From: Odontocerum albicorne
Lineage: Eukaryota > Arthropoda > Insecta > Trichoptera > Odontoceridae
Reading direction: 5' to 3'
DNA: 64,000 nucleotides
Assembly: GCA_949825065.1 (NCBI GenBank)
Contig: OX463844.1
Location: 24,957,763-25,021,762, forward strand
The position numbers and the translations under genes were made by a program. The notes below the pieces were generated by a model. It made no database searches and was not told the origin of the DNA. It worked only from the letters and a program-made list of their open reading frames with translations. Every line of letters begins with the position of its first letter. Within the stretch, counting starts at the first letter, position 1. This document shows, piece after piece, positions 1 through 12,197 of this stretch.

Positions 1-177
1 TTTTTAAATACAATCATGTAAACAATTATTTTTCCATATTTCTCTTATAAAACTTTAAAGTTTACCATACCACCATCAACGACATTCAAAAAACCTTCAA
101 AGCTTTTATTTAACAAAACTCATGAATATATTATCCAAAAAGTATTATATGTCTAAATAATCCAACAATTTTTAATA

Positions 178-325
178 GACGAACTCCGTAACCTATTTGG
201 TAAGATCTGCCTACCAACCCGGGGGGTTACGGGTTTAATTGTCGATGGTACCCTGATTTAAAAATAAGGCTTTTCTTGTTATCTGGAAGAGATTGCGACG
301 TAGGAAATAACCCACCAGGTAGAGC
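178..325 (+). mobile_element. tRNA-derived SINE, type A, degraded copy
   Basis: A tRNA-like head with a decayed A box (acctatttggtaag) and B box (gggtttaattg) is followed by the type A body: ggaagagattg, then a degraded caataaaccgccagg-like segment (aataacccaccagg). The 3' tail is missing. It was assigned by comparison with the better copies at 21141 and 41420. Confidence 0.75.
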
Positions 326-559
326 TTTTTCTCAAATATCAGATATAATAAAGCTAGTACCAATAGTTTACATAACAGAAATTTATTAGTATTGACATTC
401 ATATTTAAAAACAAGCTTTTAAACGTTATTTCTACTGAATTTATTTAGTGGTGATTCTGGGCTGCTTTTTATGAATAAAAATAAATGTGCACTTTCAAGT
501 GACACGTTGCTATGCTATTGATTTATTGAAACCTCTTTTTTTATTATTATAATAAAATA

Positions 560-640
560 TTAATTTTTATAGCACTGTTTCCACAGCAAACTATTTTCAA
601 AGGCTTTTTAACTCTAGAATCGAACCCACTATTATTGACA
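560..640 (+). repeat. Short interspersed repeat R2 (agcgcc-type), degraded copy
   Basis: This copy shares agcactgttt, aaggc and tcgaacccactattatt with the copy at 22340-22405. The family motif elsewhere in the window is roughly gcgccattta, then actctcttcaagggcgct, then a segment that on the other strand looks like a tRNA B box (gggttcgaatc). Confidence 0.5.
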
Positions 641-1000
641 GTATTATTGTTGTTTATATATCATAAAAGAGGTAAACATATCGTTTGAAACTCATTTTAT
701 CAAATTTTATTAAATTCTACGTGAGTAAAAATATTTTATTTATATAATACGATGAAACAAAAGCTCTTCACCCAATACTTCGTTTATGAAACGAAAAATC
801 AATTTTTCAATTTCGATTCAGCAAATTTAAGTGAAATGGAAAATTAAGCAATAAAAATGAATAATTCAATTGATCCCGTTTATATTTTTAAATTGCTTTC
901 AGTCAGAAATTCCGCGTGCATAGTCAATACGTGCGCTCGACAAATCTCCAAATGGTATTCAACCTGCATAGATACATCAGCTCATTGCACCTGTCCAGAG
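641..1000. other. Unannotated A+T-rich stretch
   Basis: I see only A/T runs and no codon structure. It leads directly into the tandem repeat at 1001. Confidence 0.6.
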
Positions 1001-1265
1001 ATATGTTTTTATTACATTTTCAAAGGGGATTTATGAATTTTGTAAAAAAAAAAAGTATTTCGCCTTATGGTGGGAGATATAACAAATTAAATATGTTTTT
1101 ATTACATTTTGACCTTATAGTGTGAGATATAACAAATGAAATATGTTTTTATTACATTTTGACCTTATGGTGTGAGATATAACAAATGAAACATGTTTTT
1201 ACTACATTTTCACAGGGGATTTATGAATTTTGTAAAAAAAAAGTATTTCTCCTCACGTTTTAGAT
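1001..1265. repeat. Complex tandem repeat, ~50-bp and ~90-bp units
   Basis: The block atgtttttattacatttt occurs at about 1002, 1092 and 1142, and as a variant at about 1193. Short units continue with gaccttat and gtgagatataacaaat. The first and last units instead carry aggggatttatgaattttg followed by an A run. The result is a long-short-short-long arrangement. Confidence 0.8.
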
Positions 1266-1479
1266 ATATCCACAACCAAACGTCAAATGGGGTAAGCTAG
1301 CGCTAAACTGTTTTGTTCTGGAGAGACAGACAATTATGAGGGAGGGGGAGGGCACAGTGATGCAACAATCCAGAAGTTAATATGGCGGAATCTTGATTTT
1401 TTTTATAAAGACGTTCTGGGGGCGAACGGAACATTGATAATATCTACGATAAAATCTAAGACAAAAAAAACTACGATAT

Positions 1480-2047
1480 CTCTATATGAGAGAGTTTGGT
1501 GTCTATCCATGGCTTTATCCTACTCAGTTCCTGCTGGGCATGCTCGGGTATAACTCCTTGAGCGTAATAAGAGATCTGCGTCTCCTGGTATACGTTGTCA
1601 AACTCGTTCGAGGAGTTGTAAGCTCTCCAGCATTACTACAAAGATTAGCGTTAAATGTTCCTAACAATTACACTAGACTGCGCCGGCAAGAACTGTTCTC
1701 AATAACATACGCCAGAACGGATCTTCCAACCACTATGCCTGTTGGAAGGGCCTTAACTCTTCTGAATGGGACGGGACTGCTTCGGATATTGACATATTTC
1801 ATATCACATTACCAAAATCAAAAGTAAATTTTCTTCTAAGATTGAGCGCGTTAGAAAGCACTCATCAACATAGTTAAGTGACTGTGAATATATGTGTATC
1901 ATATGTTTGTGTGTATATACTCGTATGTATGCATATGCATTATTTTTTATTTTATACAAGTTTTTAATTTTTTTTTCTATGTACCTAATTTTTTTTCTTT
2001 TTTAATGTTTTGTATTTTTCAAAGTAATTGGACTAAGCATGTTTTGA
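1480..2047 (+). mobile_element. LINE 3' end (Jockey/CR1-like non-LTR retrotransposon)
   Basis: This is the 3' terminus of a 5'-truncated LINE: the C-terminal end of the reverse-transcriptase ORF (1486-1827), then a T-rich 3' UTR containing tttttcaaagtaattggac, and finally a tail of AATA units beginning near 2047. A short AATA tail is usual for many insect Jockey-like elements. Here it runs straight into the microsatellite at 2048-2400. There is no in-window sign of the 5' part. Confidence 0.75.
1486..1827 (+). pseudogene. C-terminal fragment of a LINE ORF2 (reverse transcriptase protein)
   Basis: This 113-codon open frame ends at a natural-looking stop. It matches, in order, the pattern at the extreme C-terminus of insect Jockey/CR1-like ORF2 proteins: a segment of hydrophobic and basic residues (LRLLVYVVKLVRGVV), SSPALLQRLALNVP, RRQELFSITYARTD, then RALTLLNGTG. 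The polymerase core (FADD motif) and the endonuclease lie outside the fragment. The ATG at 1486 is merely the first in frame; the real ORF would have started kilobases upstream. There is no frameshift within the fragment, so it is probably a fairly young 5' truncation. The clade call is recognition by pattern, not by a search. Confidence 0.7.
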
Positions 2048-2400
<353 letters not shown>

Positions 2401-2410
2401 TCAATCAATC

Positions 2411-2467
<57 letters not shown>

Positions 2468-2480
2468 ATAAATAAATAAA
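2401..2480. repeat. (GATA)n microsatellite
   Basis: A short transition (tcaatcaatcgata) changes the TAAA array into about 14 GATA units, which then return to AAAT units. This is a compound microsatellite with the one upstream. Confidence 0.95.
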
Positions 2481-4689
2481 CACATAATTTGTTATTCCAT
2501 TAATAAATTGAATTAAATAAACACTAATTTCATTTATTTTAATCATCCTCTATGGAATGAAGTAATTTTTGTTTTACATTTTTATTAAAAAAATCTCAGG
2601 GTTAAAAATTGTATTACGTTATGTAATGCGTTGGAGAGTTAAATACAAATCGTCTTAAAACTCGTGTTGAATTTTTCAAATCGAATTTTTAAAACAAAAA
2701 TTTTCGAGTTCATCCCACCGATGTATCGGATCTTTGAATGGATTAGTTACACATTTGTTTGATATTTGATTCGTTTGAAAGTTTTCTTTGATGGTAATAA
2801 TAAAATGATTTAATAATTGAAAAGATATAAATGTTGATGCTAAACCAAATTTATACGGAATAAGATTATTCTTGTGATTATTTATTAGAACAATAATAAG
2901 CAATTCAAATTTGAAACTAATCTGTCAAAAATGTTCTCAAAATAATCCGAAAAATCTAAAACCTTTTTAGTTCCTGTAACACAGAATGCAGAAGTTATAG
3001 AAAGAACACAGAATGCAGGTGCACAGAACATAGAATGCATTCTGTGTTATATAAGCAAGTTCCTATAACACAGAATGTTACGGAGACCTTAAGTCACTTT
3101 CCTTTATTTTAAATACTTGATTGAAATACTACCGTGTTGGTATGCTAAGTACGAGTATTAAGTTTGTAAACTTTGATAAAGTCAAAGGTATTTTAATATT
3201 ACAAAAAAAAAACAGATTTAAAAAAATTTACATCTATACAATGAATATAATACGACCTCACAACCGTGCAATATACTGTGTTTTTTAATAATGAATGAAA
3301 TATTTACGATTCTATTAATCTGTGAATGATTGCACTTCAGTGTAAATATGTAGACTTGACAAGTCAACCTGAGATTTGGTTGATAAATAATTCTAAGTTC
3401 CACGCCAACTATTCTTTCGACAAATAGATTTAGAAACCATTTTATTTTAACGCTTTAAAGTTCTCTTAAAACGTTTGAATCGCAACATTTATAAAAAGTG
3501 AAATTCAAATTATGTATTGTAAGATTATTTAAATTTATAGTCAATCTGGAATCAAAATTATATCCAGGATACGAATTCTTTAATGAAAAACCTTTAACAA
3601 GGGCGCCCATTGATCTTAAAACAAAACTCGACAATGAAATTGATCAAGTCATTTGAAACATGATAAAATTGGTTGAATTTTCTCAAATTCTCATATAGAA
3701 AAAAATAGAAAAAAAACATTTTTATGTGTGAAACAAGCGTTGTTTTTTTTAAATATGGTTATTCACTTATTCTTAATCCAATGGAATAGGTTTTTCTTCT
3801 AAAAGAAAATTCAAAAAGATGGATAAATTCCTTAATGTTCCTAAAATTGGTTTTTAGCAAAAAACATAAAGATTCATAAAGTTCGCGAAAAACTTGGTCC
3901 GAAACAGTACCACCATAGTCGAATCTGATTTTCCAACAAATTTGAATGAAAGTAAGGCTACTGGCAATATTCTTGAAAGGTTTAAGGAAAATACCTCCTT
4001 TTTATTACGTACTATAAATCCCCTGAAAGAAAATTCTTTCAGCCTTATACTTCCAAAAATACTTTTCAAAAGAATATATTTAAAATATTAAATCACGTTT
4101 GTCTACGTTACATTTTTGCTGATGAGATATTAAAAAAAAAATTAAGCATGTTTTATGAGAGTAATATATTTTTTATTTATGATCTCATCAAAAGAATACT
4201 CCTACAAGATATTAGCATTAAGTAATTGTATTCGTTTTTTTGCTGAACAAGATTTTTTACTTGAAGGTAATATGTTTTGAAAGTATTTTTTATATGTGAG
4301 AATACTTTCGTTTTCAGGAAGATATAATTCTGTCGAGGTATATATTCTGTGAAGCAAGGTTTCAAATTCCTAATAATTATTAATTTATTCTTTACCCTTA
4401 TTCTGAATGATTCGGGGTTTTAACATTAAGATTAATCTTTTCCATTGACTTCCATTTTTTGGTTCCTCTTCTTATGACAATTCCAGTATTTTCTTCGTCA
4501 GGTCTACATATAGGTCTTCTGACCGATATTCACCATGAAAGAGTCACTAATAAAGTTAATTTTTTTATTCTATGTTTCTGTATGACTCATTTTACCTTTC
4601 TCAATAACAACTCACATTATTGATCTAACTCTCTCTATATTTACAAATTGCTCATAAATGCTCAGTAGTATTGGTTTAAAGACCACTTT
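2481..4689. other. Unannotated A+T-rich stretch
   Basis: Apart from the duplication at 2968-3079 nothing is recognisable. Open frames here are 60-75 codons, A/T-driven and without any family motif. Confidence 0.6.
2968..3079. repeat. Local duplication with an internal palindrome
   Basis: agttcctgtaacacagaatg (about 2968) recurs about 90 bp later as agttcctataacacagaatg. Between them lie another acacagaatgcag and its inverse tgcattctgtgtta, so agaatgcattct forms a short palindrome. Confidence 0.75.
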
Positions 4690-4743
4690 GAAGACTTTGT
4701 GATTTATTTTATCAAACACTGTTTATTCCACTTTTTTGTAAAG

Positions 4744-4792
4744 GTATAACCCTACCGGTTTCAAAGCTTTCACCTCATATTCAGGGGAGCAC
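4744..4792 (-). ncRNA. Hammerhead ribozyme remnant in PLE terminal sequence
   Basis: Reading the minus strand: stem I gtg..ccc pairs with ggg..tac; the core ctgaata replaces CUGANGA; a weak stem II (gagg/cttt) follows; then GAAA; then the minimal palindromic stem III accggt; and the expected cleavage triplet GUA before ggg. PLEs are known to carry such type-I hammerheads with very short stem III. Here the second conserved guanine of CUGANGA (G8, catalytic) reads as T, so activity is unlikely. The GAAA side is intact. Confidence 0.65.
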
Positions 4793-4879
4793 AAACAAGA
4801 CTAAATTCTGTTCGAACTGTTACCGATATACACGCTTCAACGGTTGGGGACTGAGGGCTTAGGGAGGCATGGGACGATT

Positions 4880-5377
4880 TTAGCCAGCAGCAGAGATTTT
4901 TGGGATATTTGTGTTTACCAGATGTTCGCTTCGGAGTACTGACTTAGAAATTTCAAGGGCCTCTAATATGTTCAGTTTATTTCCGTTACTACTGATATGT
5001 AAGAATTTGGCATCATCGATAGAAAAAGTATGGTTTTCACGGTGACAATAATTAGCCATTTCAGAATAAATAAGAGGATTTTTTAAGGCGGATTTATATT
5101 CACGAAGTCTCGTTTCAAAGGATCTTCCTATCTTTCCTATATATACATTATCACAGTCAGCACATAAAAGTTTATACACACCACTGTTGCTAAGTATTCC
5201 ATTTTTGCCTTTCCCGTTAAATAAGAGTTTCCGAATATTAAAATTAGTGTAAAAAGCTGGTTTTATGTGACTTGGAATTCGAAGACTGCCATTATTGATT
5301 TCGTTACAAACTTTGCTTTTTTTAATAAATGACTTTATAAAGAAAGTAGAAATCCAAAAACTGCTACCATTTTTCTG
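4880..5377 (-). pseudogene. PLE C-terminal protein fragment with GIY-YIG domain
   Basis: The frame is open for about 165 codons after an in-frame TGA near 5377. It starts inside the protein, because no methionine precedes the conserved part and the first ATG lies within the domain. Upstream residues include GSLRIPSHIKPAFYT and NIRKLLFNGKGKNG, which resemble the linker before the PLE endonuclease. Then comes SGVYKLLCADCDNVYIGK, the GIY-YIG pair with its Cys-x2-Cys, followed by GRSFETRLREYK and, near the end, LNILEALEI, a typical closing helix. In PLEs this domain nicks DNA during target-primed integration. The RT domain that should precede it is missing, so this is a dead copy. Confidence 0.85.
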
Positions 5378-8160
5378 TCACCACAGCATTTCTATGAGAG
5401 TAACACAAAATCACATAAATCTTTCAAACTGTTATAGTTGCATTCACTGCTGATCGATATTCCACTGATAAATAGATCAACTGAAAATATTAACTTCAGT
5501 ATTTGACGTGCTGATTTTTATGAGATCCCTGTTTATGAGATTTCCTCACTTAAAAACGACCCCAAGTACATTTACGCGAACGTATGTAAGAAAAAAACCT
5601 CTGGCTGAGGTATTTTATAGCCCTTAAATTTATATGTACATTAAAAAAATATATATAAGGCCGTTAAAAGAGCAGATTCACCTCAATACGTTCTTATCCG
5701 GGATCAGAAACCACTAATCATTTACAGTTCAAAACTACGGTACTTAAATTAATAATAATCATCGCGAATTCAAAATAATCATAAATGAAATCCAAATGTT
5801 ACCAGTATTTTACTTCCAGAAAGTTTTTTTAAATATTGACTGGTTCCAAAATCAGTTTTTATGAGTAATAATTCATTCACTCTCTCAATATGTGGATATC
5901 ACGCATTCGTTCGATAAATCGTTCATGTTACAAGATTAATAAAGCCATTCTATTTTTTTTTCTTTTTTCCCCGTGGGAAGTCAACCGCCTGTCACACAAC
6001 TTCCATATTCAGTGTATTTAGTGGTCGGCTGTCAGATGTGCTGTTTTGAAGAGCGATTCAGGATATCCTTGAAGTGTTGATTATTTTCACATATTCAAAT
6101 AATTATCGTCTTCTTTTTATCATTTTTTATCTTCCTTTATCCTTCTATTCTCGTCAGTATCGTACATGTTCACCATTTCAGTATTGCAAATTCTTTCAGC
6201 GAATGACTTAATTGAGATGCCTCGTAGGATCTTTCAATCCTTGGTGGTTTTTTTGGGTAACAGTTTTATTTTTAATAGCATTTATTATTATCGACCTAAG
6301 AACGCCAAACTTCTATGTCGTAGTTGATAAAACATATGTCTTCTGACAAAAATATATTTTCACATTTTTCTGATTTGTTTTTAAGAAATTGTATAATGGC
6401 AATAAATTGATGTGCTTTTTATTCTTTGTCAAACTTAAACTTCTGATTAGCATTTTTACCGTCGTAAGTAGTATTTTTTTCGAGGTTAAAAATTATCCGA
6501 ATATTTCCTCCCGTTGTTGCATTAGCATATCCTCTTCACCTTTTTTTTTTTAAAGAAATACATTCGTTATATTTTAAATTAGGATTAAACATCTCTTTTT
6601 CCAGATTCTTAAATAATCTTTTAAATTTACCACTCAAACTCCTCTCATTTGAGTGGTAAATATTTCTTCTAATTTTATATTACTGTAACACTGCTTTGTT
6701 AATATAAACAGGATGTATAATAAGAGAGACAAAAAATAGTTCAATACAAGCAAAGTTTCATGAGCATGAAATAAATTTTTTACGTGTGGAATAAGTAATG
6801 ATATAGGTTAATTAAAACATATTTTTAAACTTAATTTTATTTGAAATAATTCACGTCTCGACCTCTCAGATTTTCGTACGAATAAGTACAATTAATGAAC
6901 AAATTCTCTTGCAATTCTTCTTGATATTATTAAGTACCACCCCCTGAACGCGCTTAAGCATAAGTTGTATGATTAATGGATTATGCGGAAACATCTTGTT
7001 ATTTTGATGAATTTGGAAAATTTATCAACTTCGTAATGATTGATAATAAATTTAATATTTCGTAATGATTGATAAATTCTATAATACTTATTAATTGTTG
7101 ATAGTAGAAAAAAAATTTGCTATAGTAACGTACTCGTACTTACTTACTAACTTACTAATTATAATAATTTCCTCTATTACCTCCTTCAATGTCTCAAGAA
7201 GAACCTGTCATCTTGTATGAACTAAATTCATAGCTCATTCTGAGCTGAATGCAATGGTTTTCCAAAATATGCGAATATTGAAATGAATCTAAGTATATTT
7301 AATTCTTAAATATAATATGCACACAATAAATAAATAGGGATCCTATTTTTATTTCTAGTAAATCATCGTAGTTTAAAAAGGCACTCTCTTCTAATGGCGT
7401 TTTTCCGTATATATTTTTCATATGTTTTGTTCTATATAAAAATATAAATTTTTTTTATAAAATAAGATATCATTTAAAATTTAAAATGTGTTACATTAAA
7501 ATAAATACTCTATTTTTGAATAAACAAGGCAGCGTTCAATAACTACAGCATATTAAACAGTTGTTTAAATCAGTAAAAAAGTATATTTATTTTGAGGCCT
7601 AAAATTTCTTTTAATTAAATAAAATCTTTCAAAATGACTTGAAAGAAGGTTCTCAATCCCTGTTATACTAGTGCATGGTATGCACATCATTTTGTGTTTG
7701 CAGTATCGTTGCATTTTATTTCAACATATGAATGCGTCATGCGGGTACTGTCATGCAATTTCATCAAAACAAAAAAAAAATATCATCAAGCAGGATGTAG
7801 TAACATACATGGTTTACAAACATATTGAAATTATGGGAAAATATGCTGTATTAAAAACAAATAAAAAATTAACGATATAAGGAATAAAAAAAAAATCGCA
7901 AAATACTCGTATATAACACAATGCAATTTTAACTATGCAATTCACGATGCAATTTAACTATTGGCTTATGTTATCGTGTTGTATTACATTGTTTGGTTCA
8001 ATATTCTCTTTTTTCGTATCGAACCCTTCAACATATTCTTGTTGAAAGCTGTCCTTGCAGTCGGGATCACCCTATATTATTGGGGTGTATCTCAGCCGGA
8101 GGGATGTTGTGAGATGAGCCCGGACCTTTTAATAGCTTCTCTTTTAAATGTATTTTCTGC
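5378..8160. other. Unannotated A+T-rich stretch with one hairpin
   Basis: I see no gene or known repeat except the inverted repeat at 6625-6661. A slightly less A/T-rich patch at 5980-6070 has no recognisable identity. 7131-7160 is a short tact-rich run. Confidence 0.55.
6625..6661. repeat. Perfect 14-bp inverted repeat (hairpin)
   Basis: The arms atttaccactcaaa and tttgagtggtaaat are exact inverses, separated by nine bases (ctcctctca). Confidence 0.9.
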
Positions 8161-8385
8161 ATATATTATTTATAGTTAAGGCAATAACATTGTGGATGTT
8201 TAAAAACATTGTAATTTGTTTTATCAAACACTGTTTATTCCATTTTGTATAATGGTACAACCCTACCAGTTTCAAGGCAACAAACAAGACTGTGCTCCCC
8301 TGATGATGAGGTGAAAGCCTTAAAACCGGTAGGGTTATACCGTTACAAAAAGTGGAATAAACAGTGTTTGATAAAAATAAATTAC
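8160..8385. mobile_element. PLE-derived inverted-terminus element, copy 1
   Basis: The left arm, in minus orientation, runs from about 8165 (atttatagttaaggc) through ttatcaaacactgtttattc to ctaccagtttcaaggc at 8276. The right arm, in plus orientation, runs from a hammerhead motif at 8292 through ggtagggttataccgttac to gtttgataaaa at about 8378. About 16-20 bp (acaaacaagac) separate them. There is no coding sequence. It has the same architecture as 23460-24070. Confidence 0.75.
8292..8340 (+). ncRNA. Hammerhead ribozyme sequence (PLE type), mutated core
   Basis: Stem I is gtg-ct-ccc with ggg-tta-tac. The core ctgatga is intact at 8300-8306. Stem II is gagg/cctt with a six-base loop. The next core block reads AAAA rather than GAAA at 8322-8325. 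The minimal stem III accggt then leads to the GUA cleavage site after 8331. The change falls on G12, one of the two catalytic guanines. Confidence 0.7.
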
Positions 8386-9117
8386 AATATACACGTGCAT
8401 TGTCAGTTATGCAACTGGTGTTGTGTATTAGATTTAATTTTCCATTTACATTATTCTCTGTTGTTCCTTATTTCAATGTTCCTTTCAGCTCGCCCATCAC
8501 ACGTAAACATACTATCTAGATAACAGAATGGACTCATGGACTCATGGACCTGCTCCAGTTTCTTTGAGTTAACCCGTATGTCGCATACACTTTTTTATTA
8601 AACCCTTTTAAATTAGCATAACCTTCGATTTTAATACGTTTATTTTCAAACTTTTCACTAGACATTACTTATACAGCCTACTTATCGTATCTCTTAAATT
8701 TCCTTCATTTTCAGCCACCAGGAATTTACAATATTTCGTTACATAATAAAAAGACTTGCTAAGGTTTTAGACCTTTCAATCCCCAATTCATTTTTTCTAA
8801 GATAATTAAGGTATCAATACGCAGCTTTGTATAGACTAGTACATTTTTAAAATTAAATGTAATTATGAAATCTCGCTTTAATTGACTATGTATAACATAC
8901 ATGTATTTACAGAAACATAATAATTGAAATATGCTTATTCAATATTTCAAACTTACAAAGAATAAGTAATGTATATTGTTTTTTTTTTGCTTATTTACGT
9001 CCAGATATGAAAAAGTATACCTGTTTTGTAAGTTAATTTTAATAAATTATTATCATAAATTCAAAGCAAGTCACTTTAAGTCCTGAATGGCAAAGCTAGC
9101 GCTGCTAAAATTATTAA
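8386..9117. other. Unannotated stretch
   Basis: Nothing was recognised. gactcatg is doubled at about 8530-8546, and the rest is low-complexity A/T. Confidence 0.6.
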
Positions 9118-9376
9118 AATGTTCGACTGCGCTGGCTTGGGTACTAATACCGTATGCAGGTCACTGAAATTACAGCGAAGGCTTTGTTTAGCGATTTTAT
9201 GGAACGTAGGAGAGTGGGGTGATGAAAGCTGAGATGTTTGGGTGGTGTAACGAGAACTGTCGCATACTGGGTGTAACTAATTGCAGGAGAGACACTGCTG
9301 AGAGATAAGTGACAGAGATTCCTGCAAGCTGTCAAGAACCATCCTGGGTTGTAGGACTGGTGATGATGATGATAAT
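9118..9376 (+). mobile_element. Degraded LINE 3' end with (GAT)n tail
   Basis: In one frame cgactgcgctggcttgg reads RLRWLG, the start of the C-terminal motif of RTE-like LINEs. The block ccatcctgggttgtaggact followed by ggtgatgatgatgat is the 3' end and simple tail. Stops and frameshifts interrupt it throughout. Confidence 0.5.
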
Positions 9377-9493
9377 AAATTTAAAAGTGTATAATGTACT
9401 TATTGTAATTAAATATTACCGGTTAAGAAAAAATAAAACACTAACATGACTCGTGCACAAGGAATATAAAAAAAAAGTACGAACATCCTAACT

Positions 9494-9686
9494 ACCTACA
9501 ACGACCTAATGACCCCCTGTTAACTCGGGGCTGCAAACCAAGATTTTTTTAAAAAGGATTGCCTTTTGGTTTTCCCTCAAAGCCTTTTTAACGTATTTCT
9601 AGACGATGGTGAAGACTATTGTCACATAGCAATAAACCGCCAGGTTGTACTGTATACAACGAAAGTGTTACACAATGAAATACAAC
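9494..9686 (+). mobile_element. tRNA-derived SINE, type A
   Basis: The head is poorly preserved, but the body is good: ttttggttttccctcaaagc, agcaataaaccgccaggt, and the tail gtactgtatacaacgaaagt, ending in a cacaatgaaatacaac-like tract. Confidence 0.85.
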
Positions 9687-11574
9687 ACCTGCAAATTATA
9701 AGAAATTATGTAAAAGTGACAAAAAACCTTTAAAAAAGTTTATTAATTCACTGAGAAAGACATTTAACATATAGTTTATGTTTGTCGATACAAGCAATTT
9801 ATCGTTAAACGTGCTAAGTAAGTTAACTCAAGTACAGGTCACTTTAAAATTATAATTCAAAACACAACCAGCATGAGTAATGCAAGATCTGATAGTTGGG
9901 CCGGTATTTAAATTTATTTATAACTTTCGTAGATTGCCTATCAATGCCATAATATAATTTCTACACTATATACATAATTACTTTGAACATGCTTAATCGT
10001 GATGTAAATTATAAAAAATTCAATATATTTATGCAATTACTTATCAAAAATGAAAGCTTAAAAATGAGAAAAAAATATTTAATTAACAAAAAAAACTCAT
10101 ATTTGGATATGTTATTTTTTTTATACAAAATCATATTTGAAAATTTAAATCTTATCTTCAATAAATATTACTCTTTTGAGTAGGTTTGATTTTTGTCTTT
10201 GAATTTATATGTTTTTGAAAAAACAGTATTCGAGTGATATTTTAATTAGTTCACAGTGATATTTTAATTAGTTCTTGTTAGACCCACATTTAACAATTTT
10301 CTTAACGTTATGGAAACATTACTGAAAGAAGGCAATGAATCATAAAATTTCCAACGGTTTTGCATAATAATTTGGCTTTGAGATTTATTCTTGATACAAA
10401 AAAATGTAAAACTCTTCTCATAATATTTACGCTGTTAAAATAAAAGAAGGGATGCCTCATTGTATGAATTTAAATTAAATTAAATATAATTTATCAATAA
10501 AATGAATCCGTAAAAAATAAAACCGGGTTCGCTTATTTAATTTACATTTTAAAAAGAAATCAAAACAAAATTCCAACTAGCTTAAAGTTTTTCTCACATC
10601 TATTCATTTAAACAGTCAAATGACATTTTTCATAAACCGTTCGATATCCTTCGTAGCTCTTTCACCATTAAAAAGAATGAAATATTCTTTTAAAATTAAG
10701 AACGAAATGGCATCATCATATGGGTTAAGGGTTTTATTATTATTTATTTGGTAATCGAAAGTAAATGAGCTTGATTAGATGGAATAAATATTCAACTTGT
10801 TTTTGACGTTTAAGTGTAAGATAAACAACCGTTAAGAGGATACACTTTTTTTTTTATTTGGTTATTTAAAATTCAAAATCAGACATAGAATCGCCACATT
10901 TGATAAGATACCAAGCAGACAATTATAAATCACCTTGTGGTGTACCAATGGACAGCTGTAAGAGCCTTGACCAACCCTGATATACATATGTAGGGATGAT
11001 TCTATAGAAATATCGCTTTGAGAAATGTACTTAAGATAAATGTGGCGAATCGAATGGTTGCTTAAGAAAGTGAAATCAACTAGGCATGAAATTAATTCAT
11101 AAAATAAACGAAAAAAGGAAGTTAAACTTGAGCTCTTCTGAGACAGGGTTTTCATTTTTTGTAACACTCAATGGATAATTTGTTGTATAATATTCTTGTC
11201 GATAGACAATATAATTTTTATTGTAAATGTTATGGGTTGAATCCCCATTGGGTTTGCTTCAACAACGCTAATTATGGCGAAGATAATCAATAATGTGAAA
11301 ACAATTTCGAACCTTTGACGCAGAACATTAAAACCAACATTTAAGCAAATAAATATTAGCCTAAAAGTCACTACGCAAAACAATTTTCTTTTTCTCTAAT
11401 ATTCGTACAATCGAAAAAAAAACATTAAATTCATCTAAAGTAAAAAAATTCCCATGATGTATATCATACATATGTAATTGAGTGTCATTGTTTGTCAGGT
11501 TGATGAGAATGTGCAACGGGGTTTTATATAATCAAAAAGCAGAATGATATCGATTTATTTGTTCATGCTATGTG
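9687..11574. other. Unannotated A+T-rich stretch
   Basis: The only structure seen is a 21-bp direct duplication of gtgatattttaattagttc at 10231-10276. The minus-strand open frames at 10862-11383 have no recognisable family pattern. Confidence 0.55.
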
Positions 11575-11690
11575 TCCTCAGTGAGATACAGACAAAAGTC
11601 TAATTTACTGGGGTAACGATAAATGAAAGACAACAAACCCAGATCCATTAAAATTGTATGTCCCAATGAAATTACCTGTTGTTTTTTCGC
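11575..11690 (+). repeat. Interspersed repeat R3 (~115 bp), copy 1
   Basis: Diagnostic blocks are cctcagtgagatacagac, aaaagtctaatttactgggg, cccagatccattaaaattgt and attacctgttgttttttc. The other copies are at 19489, 25471 and 26265. Confidence 0.85.
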
Positions 11691-11879
11691 AAATTATGTA
11701 TATTTCTTGTCATGTGTAAAATAAATTGAATAAAAAGTCTGGAAAAGAAAAATGATTGAAAAAGATAAAAAAGTATGAAAATTGAAAAGTAAACAGAGTG
11801 ATTTAAAATGTTTTAAGTACTTTTTTAAAGTAAGGTGGAATTCTTATGGTGGTAGGTAGTTTTATGAAGAGCCTGACGA

Positions 11880-12197
11880 CGTGAATAGAAGACGGCGTGG
11901 ATAGAAGATGAAGTGGATAGGAGATGGCGTGGATAGGAGACGGCGTGGATAGGAGATGGCGTGGATAGGAGATGGCGTGGATAGGAGATGGCGTGGATAG
12001 GAGATAGCGTGGATAGGAGGTGGCGTGGATAGGAGATGGCGTGGATAGGAGATAGCGTGGATAGGAGGTGGCGTGGATAGGAGATGGCGTGGATAGGAGA
12101 TGGCGTGGATAGGAGATGGCGTGGATAGGAGATGGCGTGGATAGGAAACGGCATGGATAGGAGATGGCGTGGATAGGAAACGGCATGGATAGGAGAC
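11880..12197. repeat. 16-bp minisatellite, about 20 units
   Basis: The unit is gtggataggagatggc, with variants gatagc, gaggtggc and gaaacggc. Because 16 is not a multiple of three, the frame rotates and the array encodes a 16-residue periodic peptide (minus strand, IHAISYPRHLLSTPSP). The long minus-strand open frames come from this. Confidence 0.97.

Larger units (their letters stand above)
4690..5377 (-). mobile_element. Penelope-like element, 5'-truncated copy
   Basis: On the minus strand a degraded PLE reading frame with a GIY-YIG endonuclease domain (5377 to 4880) is followed by about 190 bp of terminal sequence. That terminal part contains a hammerhead-type motif and the end block gtggaataaacagtgtttga, which is also present at 8.2-8.4 kb and 23.5-24.1 kb. 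The reverse-transcriptase domain is absent. Gene order (GIY-YIG at the C-terminus, then hammerhead-bearing terminal repeat) is that of PLEs. Confidence 0.85.

Noticed and set aside
8292..8340. Active hammerhead ribozyme
   Set aside because: GAAA is changed to AAAA, removing catalytic G12.
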